From: Podospora pseudocomata
Lineage: Eukaryota > Ascomycota > Sordariomycetes > Sordariales > Podosporaceae
Assembly (NCBI RefSeq): GCF_035222375.1
Contig: NW_026946365.1
Location: forward strand, 1,240,001 to 1,304,000
Reading direction: 5' to 3'
DNA length: 64,000 nt
Below are positions 22,149-34,229 of the stretch, piece by piece (position 1 is the first letter of the stretch; every line of letters begins with the position of its first letter). The translations under genes and the position numbers were made by a program. The notes beneath the pieces are model-generated. The model made no database searches, had not been told where the DNA came from, and saw only the letters and a program-made list of their open reading frames with translations.

Positions 22149-24573
22149 TCAACCCAGCAGCCTGGTTCCGGACATTCGGAAGGTCGAAGAGTTCGCTGCA
22201 GACGCCGACCACGACAAGCCCGAGCCGTCCCGCGAGTATCACCACCACGATTGGTCACGATGCCCCAGCAACACCAACACCCGACACCTCCCCCGGCCGC
22301 CTCCGTGCCCGTCCGGCTGCTGCTGTGAGACGGGTTTCCTCGCTGTTTAGTCTTGTTGGTGGGGGTGGTGGTGGGAGTATTCTGTCGGGTGGGAGTCCAA
22401 AACAAGACAGCTTCCCTGATCATGGTCTTCCGGGGAGGGCGCCGCCTATGGGGGCTTTACCGCTCAGTGGGTTTCATGATGGTGGTGGTGGTGGTGTGGG
22501 ATTGCAAGGACTGATGGGGGGGTTGGGGGTGGGGGGGAAAAGGGGGGAGGAGGAGAGTATTGTTTGGTCGAGGCCGACTATGATGCAGATGGTGGAGACT
22601 TTGAGGGGGGTAATGATGGGGGTTATGAGGATGCCTGATCGAGGGAGGGGGGTGAGGAAGATGAAGGGGGAGGGGGGTAGGGAGGGGGATTGGGAGAGGA
22701 TAGAGCTGGACAGGGATAGGGAGAGACGGTGGGGTGAAAGGGGGGGTTGGGGGGGTTTGCCGGTTGAGTGAGTACTTCTTTGCCCTGATGCTCTGACGAT
22801 GAGTTTTTATACACAGATCTACTTTCTCTGCCCTCGGTTACATGGGGAATCTCCGCTTGTCTTTGGCAGGACTATTTCAAGTGAGAACTGTGAACTGTCC
22901 TTGAGGCAGGGCTATGTTCAAACGAGGCTCGCCACGGGATTGGAATGCCCTCAAGCGAGGGCCATCCCCTCGGAGGACTATATCTACATGGATCACATTG
23001 TCTGTGGGAATTATCCCACCTTTTGGCGGTGCTTGGTGGTTTGAGTCCACCACTGGCTAGACATCCCACGGTTGCCTGGACACTACATACCAACCTGCTT
23101 CCTACATCCTCATCTTATCCACGTAGTACAGAAAGCGAGCGTCCTCTAACTAAATCTTGTAGATATAACTCGCATGTGCTCGTTCTCCTCGAAGGCTTCG
23201 GCCATCTTGTAGAGCAGTTGAACAAAACCCAGGAAGAGCTCGCCGAGCTCAAGAACCTGCGGGAGAAGGAAGTCGAACAGTTCCGTGGCATCAGCGAAGA
23301 ATGGATTCAACGAGAGAACGGCTACAAGGCTGAAATCAAGCGTCTTGAGCTAGTCCTGGCAAAAGAAAGCAAGAACGGCGTCGCCTCTGTTGCATTGGCT
23401 AGACATGGCAGTCTCATAAACCGCTCGGGAACGAAAAGATTTCAGGCACGGTTGAAGCGGTTGAGCAGTTCCCAAGATGCCGGTAAGTTCTCCGGACCTC
23501 CATAAAGCCCCGGAGACTAGGCTGACCACGAGTGGCAGATAACACCAGAGAAGCCCACGCCGACCCAGAGCCCAGCATGGTGGGGGTGAAAGAAACCACG
23601 TCACGTTACGAAACAATCGGTAAGTAATTCTTCCCTAACCGCGGAGCTTCCCGCGGGTATTGACGGCCACCTAATCGCAGGTGACATTCCACGGGACGTC
23701 AATCCTCACCGTGATGCATTGCTCTCCCGCCTGGTCGAGAAGCAGGGCAAAGTTCAGTCAAGCCGACACTTTCAAGAGCGGGAACGAGTCTTAAACCAAA
23801 TACTCCCTGATACTGGGCACACCAACAGACCAAAAAGCCCACCAACCCACCGAAATCAACGTGACGAGGATGACGAGGACATTGAGTGCCCCGCGTCCGG
23901 CAAAGTTACCCTGAAAGTACCAAGCACTAGGGAGTGGGCATCACTGTACGAAAAGGGGCAAGGGGGAGCCAACGCAGGTCCCAACAGTCACGTCTACGCT
24001 GGCGTGGCAGGTCGCCCCATTGAAGACCCATCGGCCGATGAGTCCTCTGCTAGCTCAAGATGGGACGCGGAATCTTCAACATCTGACGATTCTCTGCAAA
24101 ATAATGGCTCCTCATTGGTAGGTCCCCAGCCACGACGATCTAACGATTCGGGACCTGGGCTGTTTGACGGTACAAACAGCCAGCTAGCTGATAACGGTCT
24201 CGGCGCCATAGACGAAGGCACAGGACACATGCTCGATACAGTTTTCCTGAACCGTGGATACAGCTTTAAACGAGGCGATGACGAGCATCTTCCAGTGACC
24301 TCCCCCAGCCACAGGAAAGTCAAAGGGCCGGATTCTGACTCGATGTACCTTTATAAATACACACCTTTCCACAATGTATCCAGTGTGAGGCCTGACTGTG
24401 TGGGTTCGCCGTCAGAGAAGAGACCGGCTCGCCCCGCAGGTCTCGCCCCCTCCACATCGACCGGCTCTGTTATCTGGCGGGGCAATGACGACACCATCAG
24501 AGATGAAAGGACCCCTAGAGCTAGTGCCTGCGAGAACCAGGGCGAAGACTCGGACGGTGGCAGTCAACAGTGA
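22091..24573 (+). CDS. Fungal protein of unknown function, poly-Asn N-terminus
   Basis: My model has four exons: 22091-22767, 23163-23482, 23539-23619 and 23681-24573, giving 656 aa with frame kept at each junction. The first intron is unusually long (395 nt, GTGAGT to TTGTAG). Its exact ends are chosen because they join LPVE to YNSHVLVLLEGFGHLVEQL, restoring a conserved-looking PxEYNSHVL helix start. The N-terminus has 15 Asn in a row (residues 5-19, encoded by a pure AAC run). A Gly-rich stretch follows (about 88-165), then the helix above, a coiled coil (NKTQEELAELKNLREKEVEQ) and a long Ser/Pro/Asp-rich disordered tail. I do not recognise the family or function. An alternative 3' end is possible, because open frames continue past the stop (see findings). 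Exon 1 is extremely G-rich at its end. Confidence 0.68.
22102..22148 (+). repeat. CAA/AAC trinucleotide microsatellite coding for poly-Asn
   Basis: A 47-nt perfect triplet run at the 5' end of the unknown-function gene. It uses only AAC codons in the chosen frame, so length polymorphism is expected. Confidence 0.9.
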
Positions 24574-24889
24574 TGTTCACGTCTCAACAGTTCCACGTTC
24601 CGGGTCGTTAAGTTCAGGAGGTGACGGCGAGGGTGGGGAACGGTTGAGAGCGGCCCCGTTATCTAACTGTTGGTTCTTGTCGTCTATTGGCGGTACGGTT
24701 AATAACGACGGCAATGTTGAGCACGTAAGCCCACCGGCCCATCTGAGCTTACAGCTATCAAGGTGAAGCTTTTGCGTGGACTCGTCGCCGGCTCACCGAG
24801 AACCTTGGACAGCATCTGCAGACACGATACGAAGGCCGAGGGTTCGACCGAGACTCTCACCAACCTTCTTGTAAGCATATGATTCAGGA

Positions 24890-24950
24890 GGTACTTCTCG
24901 GCGGCACTTCTTCTGGGCGGCACTTCTTCTGGGCGGCACTTCTTTTCGGG
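24890..24950. repeat. 16-bp tandem repeat, three copies
   Basis: Unit GCGGCACTTCTTCTGG occurs at 24901-24916 and 24917-24932, with a diverged third copy at 24933-24949 and a partial one just before. It lies within a longer set of imperfect copies of a CTCACCAACCTTCTTGT-like segment (24854, 24979 and 25068 regions). Confidence 0.8.
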
Positions 24951-27406
24951 GGGACTTTTGGGGTTTCTTGGACCGAAACTCTCACGAGCGTTCTTGTTGA
25001 TCTGATTCAGAAGAAGGTCTATCTATGCGGGGCGTTGGGCACGGGCTTTTTGGGTTTGGGGTGAGACCATCACCAGCCTTCTTGTCGGTCAGACACGGGA
25101 GGGGGAGGGGGGGGAGGTTAATCCTTGAAGGGAATGATCTCCCTGAAGGGACATCTGACTCGTGATGGGTCGATATGGGGGAGAGCGATGGAGGGATGGT
25201 GTTGTTTATAATTCTTGGAGGGGAGTTAAGGGGTTCAAGGGCGAGAACCTTGATGGGCAGGGGGTTTGGGGATCTCGATGGATGGATTCACATGGGATTA
25301 TGAAGTGTAGAGAGATTTGTATGATTTTGTATGAAATATAAAGGCTTGTGGCAGCTACGTTCAGTGAATATCGACATGATGATTGGTGTGTGTTTGTCTC
25401 CACTGAACGCTTATACGTGTTGTTTGATACCTGGTAAATATGAAGACTCTGTCGTCGAACGGTATGACAATTTTCATAACGGGTATAACGGGTTTATGCT
25501 CGAGATATGCATTGAACGTTTAGCCACGTTTCAGGGGGCGAAAAATGACTGACTGACCGGGACAGGCACGGGACTAAGAGTATTGAGGCGAGAGATTGTG
25601 GGCAAATGTGACCTTCTTGGTTTTGCAATCCAAGATTTGGGGCCGAAGCCATAGTGTGTGCCACTGTTGTCTGGGTGATGGCTGCTTTAGGGGGCGGTTG
25701 GGGGAGATAGGAAGGTACTATCATGAGGGAAATTGTGCTCATTGTGGAGGGTCTATGATGGGTGTAACTTCTAGGTATCCAGGATAAAAGTGAAGTCCGT
25801 AATACTAATGGTTTGAGTGGATGATCCGGGGCGCGTAGGCGTTTGTTAATTAAGGACAAGTGTTGAGAGGGGGGAGTGGAAAGCCCTCGAAGGTGGGGGT
25901 TAATAAACGAACAATGAACGAGGCTTGTGGCGAGTGGAAATCCAGGCTGTATGGTGCTCGTGGGGGGAGTGTAGCTGTTGTGACGTGGGTTGGTGATGCC
26001 TCGCGGGTTATCTTTTGGGCTGAGGTCGGGGCTTCCTAGGCATGTTTCGTGGTAATCATGTCGTGTTGAGGCTTGCTCAGCTGCGGAGGCTGGCGAACAT
26101 TATTCACCTGAAAAGTGATAAGGCTGATGTTGAGCGTTGAAGTCTAACGTGGCGTTTTGGGAAACCTTAGGTTTCACAAATTCGTGGCTTCGGCAACAGG
26201 ATAACGTTTGGCGACGGTTGAAGCTGGTTCAATAGGTTTTATGGGCGTCTTTCTAGAAGTTTGATGGATGCATGACGATACTTGGCGCTTTTTACTAGGA
26301 GTCTTTCCTGCCATTTCGATGCCCTTATCGTGGCTGCCTAGAGGCTTTGATGATATTGGCTTTTGCCACAATGCGTATTGTTCTGCTTTTGTGTTTGGGT
26401 TTGCGCATTCATGCTTGGATGTTGCCTCTTTTCTCATTGTGAGTCCCATGTGACACCCTAACCGTTGGGGAATTGTGGATATTTGGGCTCACGTATAAGC
26501 AGGTACCCGTATTGCTATTTCAGGCCGTTGACTGCCTGGCAGTTGGTGTGGTTGAGAATAACCACGGCTGTTGAGGCTTGTCAGAACGGTGAGGGGTTTG
26601 TGGCTTTCCTGGCAAGGAAGCCTAACTTGGACGTAGAACACCTCTAGCGACCGCCATATCCGGCCAGCTTTGCCACCTTTTGTTCCTGGGCACCGGGTTG
26701 CTCACGAGGCCACAGCGGAGGGTGACGGTCGCCAATCTTCGCCGTTGAACACGCGGCCGGAGCTGATGTGAGGTGAATGAGGCTGAGAACTTAGACGTTT
26801 GATCCCGGTTTCGCCGGCTGTACCACAGGAACGTTGAGATAGAGTGGCGGCTATTCCACTCCATGAACCACGCTTGAGAATCGCTGGACAGGAGCGCCAC
26901 CATTTTCGTCACGACTGATGGCTCTGGCTACACCTACTAACGTAAAGCCTCCCGTGATCGAGGATGTGGAGATGGGCAAGAGGGTTCTCGTGGTGTAATT
27001 TTTTCTTGTGCGATTGCGTGTTGATCCAATAGGGCTGGAATACATGAAGATCAAATTATTCTCGAGTTATTTCTTGAATTGATCTCAGGTTACAAAAGCC
27101 GTTGCGGTGAGCCGTTGGGATCTGTTGAAACAAACCCTTTGTTTCCTAACGACTGTCGTTCATAAGAAGCCCTCAAAGGTAAACAATGACGTAAGCTTTG
27201 AGAGTCTCATCATCGCAAATTGTTGTTGAGAGGCAACACATATGTCTAGAAGTAGCTCACTAGCCGGCCCTCATATATATGTATGTTTGAGGTGGTATGA
27301 AGCTCTTATTAGCCCAAGGAAACTCCATTACTCAGGCAGTATGTTTTAATACTTTGCCCTGACCAGCCCCGGTGAGCATCATCGTAAGCTGCTGTTTTAT
27401 GACTGT

Positions 27407-27447
27407 TGTGTGTGTGTCTGTGTATGTGTGTGTGTGTGTGTGTGTGT
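27407..27447. repeat. TG dinucleotide microsatellite
   Basis: An almost pure TG run of about 41 nt, with interruptions near 27418 and 27424. It is intergenic. Confidence 0.9.
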
Positions 27448-30400
27448 TTCTTGTCCGGACATATATATCACAGTTGCTCCTGCCATTTCTTACAAAGATA
27501 CCCGCGGCGAACAGAACGAGGAAGGTGCGATTGCGATTCTCGTTGCCCACCCAAGAGGAAGGCGCGACTGCCACCATACCAGACCTTTTCTGCTGAAGCT
27601 TAAACTGGAAACTTCTATTCTTCTCCTTCTTCCCATCCCACAGTTCAATCTTTATTCCAAACTCCATCACCAAAGTACCGCCTTCGGCACGAAAAAGATA
27701 ACTATCACAACAAGTCTCACTCATTCAAACCAATCTTCAAACCCGAAGGATCTTAACTCTCTGCAGCCCAGTTTTTGTCACCAAGATGGCACCTTACTGC
27801 CACCCCAGCCCACTTTCACACGACACCCTCATAGCAATAAGAAACCTCGGTACAGCAATCACATAACGGCTCAAATGCAACACATCATGCCATTCACTGT
27901 GCACATCATCATCCCCTAGCTAATTACCTACTTCAACCACCTTGCCGCTTGCAGAGTGGTATATTGACATCAGGCTAATAACCTGCTTGCACTTCCCGTC
28001 TCCGTTCGCTACCTGTCATATGTGAAACGTCCTTGTGACTGCATTGCTCTTCCAAATGCGACTCTCGGAGTCGTATGGCAATGTATTCCATGTCACCCAC
28101 CCAACCAACATTGGCTGCTTATACTTTATCTACTTTCGTCGTTCCTGACTTGGTGTGGGTGTGGCTGACCGTTGAACCGTTGCAGATTACCTGCACCCAC
28201 TCTTCGTCGCTGGGAAGCCCCCCGTTGCATCACCACAACTGCAGTCCCATTCTCTCTCGAAATTCACAGAACGACATGTCAACGTCGATGAAGTTATCAT
28301 TGGCACCCGCGCCGCTCTTCGTACCAGACAAACCACGATGGCTTTCGGAACGGCGCCATACGGTACATACCGGGACCAGCGTTCGGGTTCGGGACGGACC
28401 ATCAAACGGACAACGGATCACGGATCACGGATATCAAACCTTAATTAGGCAGGTCCTTTGACAACTTTCCTCCCCCATTCCCCCACAACCAAAAAACGTG
28501 CAAAATGATCACGAAAGAGGCAGAAAACCCGCACCTTGTTCCGATCTGAAAATTCGATAACCGAAACTAGACCAGGAGCACGCCGCCGTCGCGTGTCGGG
28601 GCTGTTTCGGGTCCAGATCGTCGGGACTGTTGCATTCGGGTTCTTGGAATCCTGTAGTTTGCAACATAGACGATATAAGGAAATTAATTGGCTGCTTGGC
28701 CCGGCGACCAACAACTACATAACAACGACAGGTAACAGCAGCGACCGAAGCTGCAATAGGTTGCTTTGTTTACTTGCGGTCGTAAACCCCTATTTCTGGT
28801 GGTAGTGTACTCAGGGGTAAGTCAGCACCAACGTTTTCTATTGTTGTTTTACCTACTTGTTATTTTCATAATATCCTTTCAATTTGTATTCTGTTATTTC
28901 TTTTACTGTTCCCTCTTTCATTAATTCACCCGCATGTTAACGTCACCGCTTCTTCCGTTGATCTTGCAGGATACATCCTGCATGCAACTCAATCTAGTGG
29001 ACGTTTCTTCCCACCTCTCCCTCATCGGTGTGAGGGTGGGCTTTTTCTTCTTGCATGATCTTTTCTCCCCACAAGCTCCAACGGCTTTTCTTGCGCATCG
29101 TGGGACACATCGGCGATACCCGTCGAACTCCATTCCATCACGATTCTTCTCCGGTCTAGATCCCTCTCCAGCCCACATTCTCCAGACCCTTTTACTCACC
29201 GCATCATTATCTGATCCGTCTTGATCGGGCCTATTGGGTAATACCCATGACCCCGGGCTCCCGACGGGCGGCCAGCGCCGCGTGAAAACTCTATTGTGCG
29301 GTGCCGTCTTTTTACCACGGGGATAAAAGACTGAATCGTGGAGATTATGTTGCCAAGCACGCGGTGACCTCCGAGTAGTTCTTCCTTGCAATGCCTCATG
29401 TAAACTCATCGCCGTCCAGGACCCGACTCAAGCTCGGCACGGTGACGCCGGGCCGGATATGCTGCTGAGGCGTTGTTGGAGGTGGAAGCTGAGAGGCGGT
29501 GCTGGCCGAGGCGGCAAAGGACGGCACAAGAATGGAGGCAGGTGTGGTGAAAAGTGGAAGACTCTTAAAAACCATCACGGTCAGCAAGGGTTATGGCTGT
29601 CACCGTGAAGGTTCCCGTGGAGAAACGGCTGTGAGGCTGACTCTCCACCTGAGGCTTCACTTGAGCCTCATCTGCTGATCCGAGCACATCGTTGTTTGAG
29701 GTGATAGAACTGACGAGCCGGAAAAGCCGCACACACCACTTTCCTGACAGCAAAGGGGTCTGGACCTCCAGCAGGCTCAGTATCTCGGTATCGCTCTCGC
29801 GAGCTTGGCCTCAAAGCAGAGGTTGTGGAAGGGCTGTGGGGTCCCAGATCGAGGCTTGCAAGTGAAGCTGAAAATGAGAGGAGCAAGGAGATGGTAGTTT
29901 TCCACTTTCTTTATCAATCTTTGCAAAACGAAGCCAGTGGTGGACGGCGTTCTTGGGAGTTGTCAGTTCATCAAAGACAGCTTTGGTGCTAAAAGATAGC
30001 GTCCGTCAAAGTTGCCGTATCTCGGTAAGAAACCCGTCACCCACGTGTTTCACAACCGAATCCGATACGATCTTTTTGCTGACAAGAGACAAGCCGAACC
30101 AAGACAAGAAAGCGGAGAACCAGGCCCCATCTTTCTCTCAGCTCTCCAACGGTTTTTTTGGACGAACGGTTTTTTTTTTTGACGTGTCTGAGAGTTTACC
30201 AGGACTCGGCCTGTAAGATTTTGTGGGCACTCCCCCACCACCACAAAAGGCCGACACCGAGGATTGTGGGTGAGTGTAAAAACTCCACAAGTTTCTCACG
30301 GACAGTGGAAATCTGGAGCCGATTGTAGTAGTGGTACACAGGCATAGGTTGACGATGAGCTGGTTTCCTTTTTGGGAATGTACCAAGGTCAAGGTGTGCC

Positions 30401-31777
30401 GTTAGTTGTGAGTGTAACCCGTCTCCTTGGGCGCGGTGGGCTTGGCTTTTTTGTGGGTGTAGGTAGTTTGTCAAAGCTTTCAGTGTTGCTAGATTGTGTG
30501 GTTGTGTTTGGATGCTGCATTACAGTGGCGAAAAAGAAGTGGTGAAAAGTAATACGGGGAAACTACGCCCGTCTCTGCAGTTGAGGAACTTCGAAAATGA
30601 GGCACAGGTACAAGTTTGTGTGTTACATACCGCCTGCAAGAACATGGCCCAGCCAGTCCAGAACAGTGGTGTGGTGTGCTGGTGTCAGATCATCAACTGT
30701 TTTTTTTTTCAACGGCTTCTCCGCGCCTATCAAGATAGTGCGCGATCTGAGGGTTAAGGGGGGCCACGGGGCCAAGGGAGGAAGAAAAGATAGCCAGCAC
30801 CAACTGGCCGGGCCGGCAACGTACGTCCGGCCGGTGCTGGATCCAGTAGCTGTCTGTGATGCAGTAGTGTCAGAGTGTCTGCATAAGTGTGTCTGGTAGT
30901 TTTTGCTGGGTTTGGATTAAACATTGCAGCTGATACACTTTTGTGTCAGGAGTTTTGGAGATATCGAGATATCGAGAGCCTCGTTCGGCTTCCAACATTT
31001 CATTAACCAGTTTGAGGCATTCAAACTCTCTCTCTCGCTCTAACCGCCCGCCGCAGCAGCACACGTTCCTGTTGGTTGGTGGTTCAACTGTCATGAAAAC
31101 TTGGCGATTTCCCCGGCTTAACTTTAGTGAAGCCGTTTCAAGCCGTTACTTACCAACGTTTTTATCGAAGCGTGATACATGCGTGTGCGTGATCAGAAAG
31201 GGGTCCATCCCCGATTCGAACAACCCTGTCGTGCTGAGAAGAGATGGAGTCCTTTCTCCCCTGTGGGGGAAGGAGGGGGGGGGGAAAGGAGCGCAAGCCA
31301 ACAAACGGCGGCCGAGGGAATCATCATCATCCTCATCATCAACCACGGCGGATTTAGCTCTTCCTTAACGGGTCCCCCGCCGCCCCCCCTTCCCACCCCG
31401 CCGCTCGCTCGAACGCTATCGGTAGACTATTGAACGCGACAGGAAAAAACGGGAAACCCGGATCTGTGGAGGGGACAAAAACAAAAGGGGTATGGGTTCG
31501 GAGCCTGGGGGGGGGGCGAGGTGGAAGAAGGCAGCAGCAGCACATGGCAGACGGGGATAATGCCTCTTTGCTTCAAGGTCCACCCCGACGGTGGGGAGAA
31601 GTGGGTGAACTTGTTTGGTTTTATCAGGGGATGGAGGGGGGTTAGCTTTTTGAGCAACAGGCAACGGCGATAAACACTGCCAGGTAAAGCCGAAGAGAGT
31701 GAGAGAGGGAAAAGACTGTGTTCTCCGGTGGATTTACAGAGTTGGGTAACATAACGTTACGGATTTGGTGAAAGAGC

Positions 31778-32500
31778 TTTTTTTTTTTTTTTTTTTTTTT
31801 TTTCTTTTTTTCGAAAGAAAGCAAATTCCGGACGACAGGAAGAAGAAAGATAGGGGAACACAAACTTATCTTTTGTAATACAGCCTGTCTGTCAGCAATG
31901 TCGAGGGACGTCGTATTGCTTGCCTTTGTGTGCCCGTCACACAACTCTTGCTCGGACTTTTTTTTTTTTTTTTTTTTTTGCCTGTTTCTTCCTTTTAAAG
32001 TCTTACAAAATAAAAGAGCCAGTATCTGATATGATCGGCAAAACGTCCGCCGTTGTGTCACCAAACACGAGAGTCACCCCCTTTGAGATCTCTCCACTTG
32101 TGATCTTGCAGCGGAGTTCCTTCCTTCCCGTCGCCCGGCCAGCGACGGCGCGCCGTTGTGTGTCTCTGACCGTTTTATCGTTAACGTTCTTGTCCCCTTC
32201 CTGCTGCCCCGTGCGTGCTTGCGGCGCCGGCGCCAGAAGATCGGATGCGCCATCAAATAATGGCCACAAGGGCGGTAATAATAAGCCTGTAGCAAGATAA
32301 TTATTCATGGATATCCCCCGAAACCAACGACATTTGTTTCTTAATCCCCGCCGTAGCGCTTTGATATATCACTACCGCCGTAAGAACGCCATTCGGCATA
32401 ACAAGCCCGGCTTAATCTTCTGGGGGGCATGGGTTGAAGATGATCGATATCCATGAGGCACATCATCATGGCGTCCAAACCAAAAAAAAAAAAAAAAAAA
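31778..32500. repeat. Cluster of long homopolymer tracts
   Basis: T26 at 31778-31803, T22 at 31958-31979 and A19 at 32482-32500, all within 730 bp of intergenic DNA. No retroelement frame or target-site duplication is seen beside them. Confidence 0.75.
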
Positions 32501-34208
32501 CAAGCCAAAGCCATTTTCGACCTTCGGTAAAGAGCAAAATTTGGGACTGTCTCGATGTGAACCTAGACTTTCTTGGGTGTCAGCCCCATTACCACCACCC
32601 AAGACCGACCGTCGTTGGGGATCTGCTCGGCAGATATTCTTTCCGGGTGCAGATCATCGCCCTCCCTCCCTTAATATCGTGGTATCCTGCTGCAAAATCC
32701 AGACCGCTTGGAAGAGGCAGGCAGAGAGTGAGAAACAATTTCGTCATAAACGGGCATCCACCCGGGATGCTGCGATGCAGGTTGAGTTGTCCTCATCATC
32801 TCCCGCCCCGGTTCCATATCGGGAACAATATGCTGTAATCGAGGAGGAGGCTTGCTTGCTTCGGTGATGATGTCGGTGTCCTGAAAAGAAAGAGATCCCG
32901 GTGGGCGGCACCGTTTTGGATCTTTCTTCTTCTTTGGTCATGAGTCTCTCTGTTCTCCACGATGTGATTTTGACTCGGAAAAATAAACGGTCAAGAGAAA
33001 AATGGCCCCCATCACACAAAAGTCACTACCAACGTTGAAAATTGAACCCCTGCCGCTGGAGATCGGGCTTGGTGTCAACGCCTCTTTTTCCAAGGACACA
33101 AAAAAAAGAAAAAGAAGCAAACAACGATCTTGTTTCCTGTTTCGTTTCTCATCAACCCCATGTTCCAGATGATATCTTATGCTTCGTTTTCCTCACACAC
33201 AACCCGCCAAGAAACATTAAACGAAGTTTGATATAACACACTACATTAGCCTCCCCCAGCAGAGCGGCTGCTGCGGGATCTACACTGTCGGTTTCTTGGT
33301 GGTGCATTGTGGTGCACAGACGCCAGGCCGGGAACATCATCGTCGATGTTTGACAGGCGAGCGAGGTCGCCGACCTGGAAACCTTTCCCGAGGACATGGG
33401 GGGGGAGACACCACGCGTGCGCAGGTCAGTACTTTTTTTCTTTCTTTTTTATTTTTATTTTTTTAATGTTAAGCCCCTACCCACCTGGGCTGCTAGGGGA
33501 CCTGGTTTGTGTTGGAGTGGTGATGATGATGCATCTCCGAGCTTGCTCGGCCGGGTGACTGCTGGATGGCTGGATGGATGGATGTCGTCGTCCAGCCCGC
33601 GTTTCTTTTGATATGTGTTTATAAAAGGGAAGGGAAATGCTGCGGTTACATTGAGAATGAGGAGTGAGAGATGCGAATGCCGGCTTGGTTTCGCGCGCGG
33701 CGGGCTGGAGATCCCCGGCGTGGTGTTGTGGTGCGGTGATGTATGTAGTATGTACCAAACAGAAAGTATTGAATGCGGCACAACCGCACAATCCCAGTGA
33801 GGCGGGAAGTGATAATAGCTGAGTGTTATTTCTTGCGCTCTGCCCTGCAATGTGAGTGAGGCTATCGCTATGCCCCAACTCAACCAAGGTCAGGCGGAGA
33901 ACGGGATTCGGACCAAGCCAAGGTGAGAAGAGAGTGTGGAGAAAAAAAGGGTTGCAGCGTTACGTTTCTTCAGCTTGCAACAACTCACCACTTGGCAATA
34001 GCGCCTCGCCAGTTGCGGTCGGGGAGCGGAACGTAGCGCGTCGATCAATCAATCAAAATCAAAAACGATGGCACCCGACTGTTTGGCTCAGACGCTGTGC
34101 CACAAGCAACCCTTACACTAGCGTCACTTTTCTCCAATCAAATCTTCCGTTTTTTTACTACTTTCTCTCTCTCTCCGTTTATTCAACTAACCGATACGCC
34201 GCACGACG

Positions 34209-34229
34209 CACACACACACACACACACAA
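34209..34229. repeat. CA dinucleotide microsatellite
   Basis: A run of about ten CA units in the gene-poor region between the 656-aa gene and flbD. Confidence 0.85.

Noticed and set aside
22817-22880. Constitutive exon of the 656-aa gene
   Set aside because: Inclusion breaks the frame and leads to an immediate stop, so I kept it only as a possible poison exon.
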